DNA of 64,000 nt from Lobosporangium transversale (Eukaryota > Mortierellomycota > Mortierellomycetes > Mortierellales > Mortierellaceae): assembly GCF_002105155.1 (NCBI RefSeq), contig NW_019028983.1, positions 708,001 to 772,000 on the forward strand, written 5' to 3'. Below, piece by piece: positions 51,376 through 62,271 of this stretch. Below the pieces are notes generated by a model. It worked only from the letters and a program-made list of their open reading frames with translations, did no database searches and was not told the origin of the DNA. Position 1 is the stretch's first letter. Every line of letters starts with the position of its first letter. A program made the position numbers and the translations under genes.

Positions 51376-52578
51376 GATGCGGCCTGCAGTTTGCTCACCA
51401 GTGCTTTCATTCCGGGAATCAAACTCTCGCCTCCCTCAAGGCCAAAACGTTTTTCGCTGGGATACTTTGATGCAACAAAGCGTTCAAATGAATCAGACCA
51501 GATCATGCGGTCAAGGATCATGGTTTTCTCCTCGATGGTATACTTATAAGGACGAGGAACCTCGACACGGTGTCGAATCCAGTCGCAGCGGTCTCTATCA
51601 GGAATATGAATGTATTCGACACCAATAGAGCCGCCTAGATATTAAGGATAGTAGTCAGAAAAAGCGATGTGGAGGTGAGCAACGACGCCTGATGAAGACA
51701 AGAAAGCATGGGTATGATAGGAATCTAACTGATTGGGTACTCCTGGTTTTGAATGTAATTACACAAATAGTTTATCCACGAAGGTCCATTAAAGTGATTT
51801 CATCATGCTGGCATGTATAGCGCAATGTGGGATCATTCCACGTTCGTTGGGATCACGCCGTGAATAATCAAGTCAACTTAATCAATTTTTTTTTAAAAAA
51901 AAAAAAATAAATAAAAAAAAACGTACAGTAGATAGTTTTGAGATGATCAATAATCTCACGGAGCGTTTGTTTGCTTCCTGTGTCAAGGAAACCTGGAAGG
52001 ATGCCTGGTCCGAGAGAGAAGGTGCGGTCAAGATCTTTCTCTGAAAAACCATAGTGAGTGATGTCCAATTCACGTGGTATGACAGCACTCAAGTCGGCCT
52101 CATTGATGCCGAGAGGATCCAGACGAGCAACGTGATGGCCACGAACCTGGTATGCACGGACTAATAACTGGATCTTTAGATGATCAATGACATCCGAGGA
52201 TCCAGCCTGGGAGCCGGGTACCAAAGAGGGAACACCACCAGTTGGAGGAATGGTAGGAGGAGCCTGGAAGGATTGAGAGGCAGACATGCCCTGGGACTGG
52301 TTCCTGAAGTAGATCTGCCACGAGAGGTGAACAGAAGAAGGGTCCTTGAGCCAAGCAGAATACATCTCCTCAACATAAGCAGCCGAGTTGCCCTGTAGAA
52401 AGGCATCTTTGGCGACCACTTGTTCACCTTTAGTGGTGCTAGAAGAGGCCTTACGAATAGACACGAGGGTAGCGACAGGAGCGTTGGTGCGAGCAATGCT
52501 AGAGCGCAATAAAAGGGTAGACTGACGTGCCACCGGCGCAGAGGCCGTGCGAGCTAGTGAAGACAAGGGAAAAGGCAT
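49084..52578 (-). CDS. KGD1: 2-oxoglutarate dehydrogenase E1, mitochondrial
   Basis: Three exons: 51927-52578, 51399-51634 and 49084-51297, giving 1033 residues, the usual length. It decarboxylates 2-oxoglutarate with thiamine diphosphate in the matrix and passes the succinyl group to E2 of the TCA-cycle complex. The N-terminus is Arg/Ser/Ala-rich without acidic residues, a mitochondrial presequence. Next comes the E1 N-terminal block [21 protein letters not shown]. Catalytic-domain landmarks are [38 protein letters not shown] and [16 protein letters not shown]. The C-terminal part has [18 protein letters not shown] and [12 protein letters not shown]. The ATG at 52578 is the first in frame. 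Upstream DNA is purine-rich on the plus strand (CT-rich leader). Intron 2 holds an 18-unit TA microsatellite. Confidence 0.98.
51337..51372. repeat. (TA)18 microsatellite in KGD1 intron 2
   Basis: Thirty-six bases of alternating TA inside the intron 51298-51398. Confidence 0.95.
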
Positions 52579-53116
52579 AGTAGGCAATAGGAAGGGCAAT
52601 GGCAAAAACAAGCGTGAGAACGAGACAAGAAAAAGATAGTGAATCTATGGCTCTATGACTTGAGGTTCATGGAGGTGTATTAAACACACACAATTAAAGA
52701 TAAACAAAAACAAAAATGAAAAAGAGAGAGAGAAAAAAAAAAAAAAAAAAAAAAAAAGATGCAGAAGAATAAAAAGAAAAGAGAGGAGAGATGTAATGAT
52801 TAAACAAACAAAAAAAAAGACAGACAGATAAAGCTGTTCCTGTTTCCGAGAACGAGGGTGGTAATCTAAGCCACCATTACCATCTTAACGATGAAACTTC
52901 TTTCTGCTCAGTCGAAAGGACATGTGGTGTCGTTTGCCATTGTCAACTTATTTGCAACCGCCGTCACTGTTGACTTGATTTCCCAAGGTTGCGCGTAGTT
53001 CTGTGTCCTGTGCTCACTATCGGTCCCTTTTTTATGCGTGTTGTGTTTTATCAATTCATCTGTGCACATCTTTCATTCTGCCCTTCCATTGTCACTTGTT
53101 GCATCTTAACTGGGCC
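52579..53116. promoter_or_regulatory. Divergent promoter: KGD1 and SAC1
   Basis: About 540 bases between divergent start codons. The KGD1 side (52679-52800) is A/G-rich with an A run at about 52732-52757, so its leader is CT-rich. On the SAC1 side a CT-rich patch at 53060-53100 precedes the ATG. I could not mark a TATA element with confidence. Confidence 0.55.
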
Positions 53117-56100
53117 ATGGCTATCCACAATTCTCTACGTCTGTAAGTCATCCTTACTAGAATAGACTTGAGGCAGCATTAGCACCAATACTCTCATATC
53201 ATATTTTATTATCTTTATCCAAAGTACTGACCTTTTTTTACCTTTAATAAATTTTTTTTATTATTTTAATTATTGTTATTATTGTTACTGTTAATTACTG
53301 TTTGTTATTGTTGTTACTTGAATTCATATCGAATTTTTAAAGATATATTAGCATCGATACTTTCACAATTGAACCAGTATTTAATGATCCTTCAGTTGTC
53401 ACAGAAAACATTGTGATCCAACGCTCTAATGGCCAAGTCCGTTTGAACGGTATGGATAGATTAGCCATGAAGCCTTCGGTCTATGTGTCGGCATTCAACC
53501 CAATACGTTACTTTTTATAAAAATATATGTAATTAGCCCCTGCTGGAAGAGTCCCTGCAGATGAGGAAGTCATGTCGATCTATGGTATCCTTGGGATTAT
53601 ACGATTGTTGGCTGGCAAGTTTTATGGCGCGTTTGGAGAATAGTATGCTAGAAATCTCATTCGTGATCTTTAAAAGCCAAGCCTGGGGATATTAAGCTTA
53701 ATAATGATATCTCTATTATAGGCGAGTACATGATCGTGGTTACAGATAGACAAAGAGTCGGTCAAATTGGTGAACACGACATTTTTAAGCTCAAAGAATA
53801 CAAGATCATGCCATTCTCGCGTAACAACCTAGCACTCTCTGAGGCTCAGGTAAGGCCATTTGCTTTTTACTTGGATTAAGAAGTTAGCATTCATATGGGC
53901 TTATGATAAATAGGAAAAGAAATAATCAGTATTACTTCCTTGACCGGCTCTACTACACTTTATGTAGACTGGTGAGGAGGCGTCATATATTTCTCTATTA
54001 CATTCACATCTACAATCAGCAAAGCTTCATTTCGCATACACCTATGATCTAACACACACGCTTCAGCGGCAGGCTGAGCTCCGGGGCAATATACAGCCTA
54101 TGTGGGAACGAGTAAGTTATTTAATTTGGCAGACCTAATCATATCTTTTTATACTTGTTTATTTGTATGTTTGTCAAAATTCTAATTTTTTTTTTTTTTT
54201 TTTTTTTTTTCTTTAAGGCGGATGAGAGGTTCTTCTGGAACTATCGTCTTCAATCAAAATTTATAGATCACACTCGCAGACACAAAGACCAAGATGTAAG
54301 GACACTATGCTAGAGACCCATTCCTACAGTCGTTAAAATAGATGTGCTAATATGCTCTTATTTGCATTATTCAATAGTTGGGCAACTTCATCCTGCCAAT
54401 CATCAACGGCTTTGTGGATATTAAAGAAGTTGAAATCAACAGAAAACCTTTTACTTTTGTATTAATTTCGAGGCGATCGCGTCACCGCGCTGGTACTCGC
54501 TACTTTTCACGAGGCGTGGACATTCATGGAAATGTCTCCAATTTTAATGAGTCGGAACAAATTGTTGTAGTGGACACCGCTGCCCAGTCGACAATACCAA
54601 CCGCTGTTAGGAACCACATAATGCTCTCTCATGTTCAGACTCGCGGATCAATTCCTATCTTTTGGACTCAAATTAATAACATCCAGTACACGCCAAAACT
54701 TCAGATCTTTAATGATCCGCAGACTGTAAGGCATCGCTACTTCCTTCCAACTTGTTCATAGAGATGTACTGCACCCACTAAAGTTCATATTATAATGTAC
54801 TATGGGTTGTAGGGAAATGCTTTTCGACGACATTTTGAGGCACAAAAAAGGTACTATGGGACTCAACTTGTTATCAACCTCATCAACAAAAAGGGATACG
54901 AAGAGCCCATGGGAACAACCTTTTCGAAGCAGATAGATATTTTGAGTGACCCCGACATCAAGTATTACCATTTTGATTTTCACCATGAGTGCAGCAAGAT
55001 GAGATGGCACCGAGTATCGCTTTTATTGGACCATTACCATGAGGATTTGGTAGCACAGGGGTAAAAATTACTGTGATCTTGCGCCTCGTTATCGTGGAAG
55101 CGAGCCATTTTTTTGCAAAACATCACCAACCTTTGTGTCTCTATTATAGATACTTTAAAGCCGAGGCTAACAGGCACATGATACAGAGAGTATATCATCG
55201 CCAGTCGTCCGTCGTCCGTACCAACTGTATGGATTGTCTGGACAGAACAAATGTTGTTCAGTCGGTTATATCCCGATGGGTGCTGAATCGTCAGTTACAA
55301 GATGTTGGTATCCTCGCTGTAGGAGAGCAATTTGAGACATTTAAACAATTCGAGTCCGTCTTTCGGGATGGTGAGCTTTTCGTCATTTAGTTTAACACCT
55401 CTTGCTGAAAACTGAGACATTAATCATATGGGGCCATTGAGGCATATGACTTCTAATTGAAAGAATATCCTCATTCTAGTATGGGCTGACAATGCCGATA
55501 TTATCAGTTGTGCGTACTCAGGGACAGGAGCCCTCAAAACAGATTTTACAAGGTATTGGACAGTCGCTTGGTTTCAAGTACACAGGTTGAAAAAGATGAC
55601 GATGCTAATAAAGACTGTACACATTATTTCTCTATCATATCCTTTTGAAGGACTGGGAAGCGCACGAAGGTTGGTGCTCTCTATGATTTGCAGAACTCAA
55701 TTGTTCGCTACATCAAAAATAACTTTTTGGACGGATCGCGCCAGGTAAAATTTCTATTTCTTAAGGAGTTGCTCAGTTCTCAACAGTTGGTTTCTAACCT
55801 AATATCCTTCTGGTGCCAATCTATAGGATGCCTATGATCTTTTCTTGTCATACGATGTTCATGAGAATGGATCGTATCCACTCATCGACGATCGTCCACT
55901 CCATTTCAAGCTCATGCCTCTTGGTCTTATTATTGGCTTTGCCATGCTGGTGTCCTGCGCCATTATTCCAGAAAGTAAGTTTCTCATCAGCTGCTGACTT
56001 GCGTAGACCCCATAAGCTTAGAAGTATTGCTAATATTTAAAGGGCGCCACATTGGTGTCTGTTTATTCTTTGAACAGGTTTTTTCAGCACACATGTACTA

Positions 56101-56295
56101 GCTTTTGCTTCTTTTTGGGTTGCTGTGATAGTGTATATCATCCATTTCATTTTAGCAAACGGAGTCTATTATGTTAATTGGCCGCGGTTAGTTCCACTAG
56201 GCTATGACCTTGCGGCGATGACTCGAAATCATACATTCGAATCGGATACAACGCTGGGTACCGCCGAGGTTGAGCTCGGATGGAAAAATGAATAG
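53117..56295 (+). CDS. SAC1: Sac1 phosphoinositide phosphatase
   Basis: Thirteen exons: 53117-53142, 53343-53449, 53537-53614, 53722-53849, 53968-54111, 54218-54295, 54378-54725, 54813-55060, 55150-55370, 55480-55552, 55651-55744, 55827-55974 and 56078-56295, giving 636 residues. It removes the 4-phosphate of PtdIns4P on ER and Golgi membranes. The SAC domain fills the first ~510 residues, with the catalytic CX5RT signature C412-MDCLD-R418-T419. Other family blocks are LLAGEYMIVVT, RAGTRYFSRGVD and IPIFWTQINNIQYTPK. Two C-terminal helices (about 530-590) anchor it, and the tail GWKNE has no dilysine signal. The third intron has a GC donor: GCAAGT after 53614. Only this donor keeps the reading frame and the family sequence across LAG-EYM. 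Confidence 0.96.
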
Positions 56296-57229
56296 ACGAG
56301 TATCTATTAGACAAGCTATGCCTCATCAACTTCATTAAAGTAGTGCTGCTAATCTTAAATGTTCATAAACAATGTGCTTTACTTGCCATTCTGAATGTAT
56401 TGATTACAGCTCTTGAAATGTAGCCAGTGTATCATAGTCTTGCGCAATGGCGCTTTCTCATGGATCGCAGTTTTATGTCTGTAATATTGTTTAATCAATA
56501 TTCAAAGGAAAATAAAAATATTGCAGGGAGGCCGAATCATGGCACCCAGGCTTCAGTACCCATTATTATTCTCCTTCATTCATATCCAGTGATTAGTGAT
56601 TAGTGGTGCCGGAATGAAATATTTCATTTTCCAACCTATAGTATTCGTTCCTCCTCTGAGCGGCATAGGCGCTTCTGTGAGCATGTATGCGGCTCATGTT
56701 CTCATCCGAGACTGTAAATACAATTGGTGCAGTGAACAAGCTCTGCTTTTTCTAGAAATTAGATCTCCAGGCCAGCTATCTTGAGTGTTAAATGTGGCAA
56801 AGAATGGGTTGTCTAATTTTGGTTTACGTTTTCGTTCTGACGTAAGTAATCTTGCCCTGGTCTAGTACTGTGACCTTCTGAAATGGTACAAGGACAAATC
56901 TCCGTATGCTTTCCTCATGCGTTGAATGGGTGCGATAAGATAATGCTTGACCTGCATGCTGAAAGTAAGATATAAACCGATAAAGCACCTTCGTATTTTA
57001 GAACTTCATCATAAATAGCCTTTTGAAAAGAGCGCTGTTCAAGTCAGCGTGTTTTCTTTGAACTCGGAGATTGAACATTACTTTAGTAGGGAGGGTCTAA
57101 ATTGGTGGCGCAAATGCTCTTGAATTTCTCCGATACGCATTGTGTTTATTGATCAGCAAACTTTGCCTTCCCTTCACCTGATCGTCATTACATCCTTACT
57201 CTTTCTCGATCTATAAGCGACATCGTCAA
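56296..57229. promoter_or_regulatory. SAC1 3' region and LysRS promoter
   Basis: A poly(A)-like AATAAA lies near 56511. The DNA at 57160-57210 is CT-rich just before the LysRS ATG at 57230. I see no gene. A 62-codon frame at 56596-56784 has no recognisable domain. Confidence 0.5.
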
Positions 57230-57950
57230 ATGTATACGAGAACCTTATTGCAGCACTTGTCAAGGCAGTGGAATGGCCATCTATTCCATTCAACTGCTTC
57301 AATAAATTTCAAGAATACGTCCCAAAGGCGTCTGTCTCGTGTCTCAGTAAATAGCCTAAAAAGAGAATATGGACAGTTCAATACAGTAATCAACACAGGG
57401 GAATCCTGGATATTGAAACCTGAGGCACGTCTTGGAGAGCTGGAGCGTCAAGGCATTAAACCTTATCCCAGATACCAGTCGCCAAGAACACCTATTATTC
57501 CTGTGAAGGAGGTCATTGCTAAATATCAGGATAAAATTGAAGTTGGTACAAAAGACAAATCCAAGAAGATCTCAATAAACGGTACGAGGTGGAAAACTAC
57601 GCTAATCTAAAAGTCATTGCCAGTCAAATATACAGGAAGTTGATGTCTAGAAGTCTTTCACCCTTGTTTCTAATACTGGGATTTTTTTTTTTCTCTTTTC
57701 GGTCGACGTAGGTCGTATTTACTCAAAGCGCGACTCAAGCTCAAAACTGATTTGGTTTGATCTGATACAAGATAATCAGTCGATCCAAGCCGTCTTCAAT
57801 CGTAGAAACTATCTAGGAAATGATCAGGAATTCGAGAAAGCTGCCAAAAACTTTCAACGTGGAGATATTGTTCGTAAGCGTCATTTGATACAAGGATGCA
57901 AGGTTTGCTTCTGGTGAAGATTGAATTGATGAGCCAGATAATTAGTCAAC

Positions 57951-57994
<44 letters not shown>

Positions 57995-59699
57995 TGTAGA
58001 GCTAACAGGACATATAGGAAAGACAAAAACTGGAGAATTGAGTGTATTCATTACAGAATCCTTTGAGCTCCTCTCACCATGTCTCCACGCAATTCCAATG
58101 CGATCAGGGCTCAAGGACCCTGAAAAGAGGTTTAGGAATAGACATTTGGACTTTTTGGTCAATCGTGATGCTCTTGAGATTTTAAAAAAGAGGCGTGATG
58201 TATGAAGCGCTATTTCTTTGAGAAAGGCCCCGCAATATTCGGCCATAGATAGATCAATCCATCAAATAACTTTTTTTTACTTGTGTAAAAAGGTTATCAA
58301 ATTTATTAGAGAGTATCTGGATAGCCGCAATTTTCTGGAGGTGGAGACGCCCATTCTATCCACCCAGGCGGGTGGGGCAAATGCAAAACCATTTACCACG
58401 CGTGCTAATGCTTTGGACATGGAGATGCAAATGCGTGTCGCTCCAGAGTTATATCTTAAGGTACTAGGCCATCCTAGCTGTCTGTACACACTGTCAGTAA
58501 TGTAATTATTGATGTGCTATGCCTAAACACATCTGTACACAACATCCAAAAAAAAAAAAAAAAAAAAAAAAAAAAGCAACTTGTTATTGGGGGCGTGGAC
58601 CGCGTGTATGAGTTAGGAAAGCAATTCCGTAACGAAGGCATAGATGCCGACCACAATCCAGAATTTACGACCTGCGAGTTTTATCAAGCATACGCAAATT
58701 TAGAGGACCTATTTGAGATGACAGAGGACATGCTTCAAGGTATTTTCAAACACTCAACCGCAGGTTTGGATATGTTCTAAAAATAATTCTTATGGTCGCC
58801 ATCTACCATTTATTTTGCGTGCATAATTAGAGATGGCAAAAACAATTACTGGGTCAACAACTATAAGTACAAATGTCTTGAGTACACCTATAGAGCTTTC
58901 ATTCGAGAAACCTTTTCGAAGAATCAACATCATGGAGTTTTTGGAGCAAAAACTCGGTGCGCCTTTACCGGACCTTGAAAGTAAGTTCCTTTTTTTATCT
59001 AAACTTATTTAAAGATAAAACTTTTACTAAATGAAACACTGCGTCTTATTGCTTCAATACACCTGAACTGGTTTTTACAGAGGAACCTATTGCAGAACTT
59101 CTTGAACTCTGTAAAGAACACAACCTATTTGTGCCAGCGCCGCACACTATCCCTAGAATTATGGATAAACTAATATCATTCTTTATTGAGCCTGAGTGCG
59201 TTCAGCCTACGTTCTTATGGGGACATCCCATCATTATGAGCCCTTTGGCAAAGGATATTCAGTTGGACTCGGTAAGATGTAGATACAAATGTATATTAAT
59301 ATTTAAAATAGACTATAGATATTGTAAATGACTAATGACATGAAACAATGCCTAATTTTTTAGGGTCGAAGCGTTGCAGGTCGCTTCGAGCTCTTCGTAG
59401 CTGGCAAGGAGATTGTTAATGCATATGAAGAGTTGAATAACCCAGTACAGCAACGAGACAGATTTGTAAAACAGCAACGCGATAAGGAGAATGGTGATGA
59501 AGAAGCTCAGCCGATGGATCTGGCGTTTTGTGGTGCACTTGAATACGGGTTGCCCCCAACGGCCGGATGGGGTATGGGCGTGGATCGTGTCTGTCAGATC
59601 CTCACAGGCTCCCAACATATCCGCGATGTGCTTGCCTTCCCAACCATGCGTACCCGCAACGCCACCACATCCACAACGGATATAGTTTCAAACAAATAA
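57230..59699 (+). CDS. Lysyl-tRNA synthetase, class II, probably mitochondrial
   Basis: Eight exons: 57230-57581, 57712-57873, 58000-58199, 58293-58460, 58577-58763, 58831-58980, 59081-59271 and 59364-59699, giving 581 residues. It charges tRNA-Lys. The N-terminus is Arg/Ser/Gln-rich and lacks acidic residues for the first 40 positions, a mitochondrial presequence. An OB-fold anticodon domain (about 95-215, GRIYSKR..., [14 protein letters not shown]) precedes the catalytic core. Class II motif 1 is in [11 protein letters not shown], motif 2 is in [12 protein letters not shown] with [15 protein letters not shown], and motif 3 is GWGMGVDR. Yeast MSK1 is the natural comparison. A cytosolic enzyme with a long N-terminus cannot be excluded. 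Intron 2 holds T17-A27, and intron 4 holds about 27 A directly before the acceptor. Confidence 0.93.
57951..57994. repeat. T17-A27 palindromic run in LysRS intron 2
   Basis: Seventeen T are directly followed by about 27 A, ending five bases before the splice acceptor (TGTAG) of the intron 57874-57999. Confidence 0.9.
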
Positions 59700-59837
59700 A
59701 TTTTATTCAAAATTTCCTATAATTGCAATTGAGGTTCCGTATAAACACGTCACATGGTGCGTATTGGCCCGACTGCCGACCGTAGAAGCGTGATAGTGAT
59801 CTCAGGTCCTCTCCATTCAACGTGCTTCCATTCGATC

Positions 59838-62271
59838 ATGGTGAGCTCACCATTCATACTGAGGCAATTGAGTCTCCCTCAGCGTGTACGGTCAAAGGTC
59901 CTGTTGAACACAGGATATCCTGCACTGGCAGCACTGCGGCAAGTCCAGAGTGGAGTTCATATCAAATTTTATAATGCTCTTTACAGCACTCAAGCAGCTA
60001 TCCCCGATCTGACAGATAAACCATACTACATCACGACACCAATTTTCTATGTTAATGCGGGTATTGCCAATCTGGAACGTTGGATGTTTTAGCTACTACT
60101 TGAGTTGCCCGACTTCTTTTTTTTTTTTTTTTTTTTTTTTTTTTCGCAGATTATGGTACTAATAAGGAGCAATGTATTGCGCTCGGTGGCATAGTTCCTC
60201 ATATTGGGCATTTGCATTCAGCGGTCCTTGCGGACACCTTCAAACGCTTCCACGTGATGAAAGGCCGCAAAGCATTATTGAGTACAGGGACGGACGAACA
60301 TGGACTGAAAGTAATAAAAGATTTGGACATTTTGAAAATTTTTAAATAATAATTCAATAGAATTACTAATAGGTACTAATAGGATTAATGACTTTTTTAT
60401 CAATAGATACAACAAGCCGCAATGCTAGCAGGAGTAAAAGAGATTGATTTATGTGATCAGGTTTCTCAGCGGTTCAAAGACTTGTTTGATGCAGCCAATA
60501 TCAGTTATACTACATATATCAGAACAACAGAACCACGCCACACCATCACTGTCAAGGAGCTCTGGCAAAAGTTGTGGGATAATGGATATATCTATAAGGG
60601 ACAGCACGAGGGTTGGTATTCCATTTCTGATGAAGCATTTTATGCGTCAACACAAGTTGAAGAGAGGATTGATGAAAAGACGGGTAGTAAATACCATGTA
60701 AGAGCAAATTTTGGCAGCTCTTTGATGATTCGATGATCAACATTCAAAATCTTATCAGCCATGTCATCTTCAACATAGATCGCCATTGAGACAGGAAAGC
60801 TAGTTGAATGGACAACAGAGGAGAATTATAAATTTAAGCTGAGCGCTTTCACCGATCGGTTACTCGAATGGCTAGATCAAAACCCTGATGGCATGTAGCA
60901 ACTGTAATCTCTCCATAATTTGCTAATGTCTTTTCTAAGGCGCTCAAAACACTGATTAAAGATACTACTTTAAATTGTTTTCTTTACTGTTAAAAACAAC
61001 AGCTATCGTGCCCAAGAGCCGACATCAAGAGGTCCAAAGCTGGATCAGGAATGGGCTTTCTGACTTGTCCGTTTCAAGATCTAGATCAAGATTGACTTGG
61101 GGCATCCCTATTCCGGGAGATGATAGCCATGTTATGTATGTATGGATGGATGCCCTCACAAACTATTTAACAGTCGCAGGATATCCGTGGAAAGACAGCG
61201 ATATGGAAAAGAATCAGGCTTATGGATGGCCTGCAGACGCTCAGGTTGTTGGGAAGGACATATTGCGCTTCCATGCCGTGTACTGGCCCGCTTTCTTAAT
61301 GGCTGCAAAACTGGATTTGCCAAAGAGAATTGTAGCTCATGCTCACTGGACACAAAGAAAGATGAAGATGTCAAAGAGCATTGGAAACGTAGTGGACCCT
61401 TTCACAGCTATGGAGGAATTTGGTACCGATACTATTCGATTTTACTTGATGAATGATGGGGGGCTCGTAGATGACACAGGTATACTTTTGAGAAAGGAAG
61501 AAGCAAACAAAATTTTTTGAAATCTATAGTTTAGAAGTGAACGGTTGACATGGAACTCGATACAATCATTATAATTATTATTATTTCTTTGTTACTATTT
61601 AGACTATTCTTCCTCCTTAGTTATGGAGCGTTACAGAAAGTTGCTTGCTGGCCAGCTTGGAAACCTTTTGAACCGATCAATTTCTTTGGCTCTCAATCCA
61701 TCATCGAAGATCCCAGCAGCACCATCCATGGAAAACGTTCATCCTGAAGACAAGCACTTGCATTTAAGGCTCCAGGTAGTTTCAAATGCTTATAACGATG
61801 CCATGAGCAATTACAGGACAACGCAGGCGACACAAGCAATCTTTGAAATGTTAGCAGAGGTATAGCCCCCCCCTTTTTTTTTTTATTATTCAAGGGATGT
61901 CTATTCAAAGATGCTTTATAATTATTAATATGCAAAGATAAACTGTATTGACCGAATGAATGCAGGCAAACGTCCACATCAGTCAATGTAAACCATGGGA
62001 TTTGATCAAGGACCCATCCAAGAAAGATCGCTTAGATACGGTGTTATGGTATTCCATGGAATCTGTACGCCTAGCCGCTCTGCTACTCCAGCCAATCATA
62101 CCTACGAAAGCATCAGAAATACTAGATCAGCTCGCCATCACAAAGGAGGAACGGTCTTGGGATTTTGCATATCTTGGTCGTGGTTGGATGAAGGATTTAG
62201 AGGCAAGACGCGTTCGTCCTAGTGGACCCGTGTTCCCACCATTGAAGCCCACAAAAAATAAGCAACTCTAG
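59838..62271 (+). CDS. Methionyl-tRNA synthetase, mitochondrial type
   Basis: Seven exons: 59838-60060, 60195-60310, 60407-60697, 60779-60890, 61003-61479, 61603-61859 and 61966-62271, giving 593 residues. It charges tRNA-Met. The class I HIGH signature reads PHIGH (76-80), created by the first splice junction, and KMSKS lies at 369-373. The chain has TGTDEHGLKIQ, WGIPIPGD and YVWMDALTNYL, as in bacterial and mitochondrial MetRS, and lacks the zinc-knuckle insert of cytosolic forms. A basic, Leu-rich leader supports import into mitochondria. The start is chosen at 59838. An in-frame ATG at 59754 would add 28 residues and lies only 54 bases after the LysRS stop. Intron 4 has a GC donor (GCATGT after 60890), the only choice that gives the conserved NPDAIVPK in phase. 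Confidence 0.94.
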
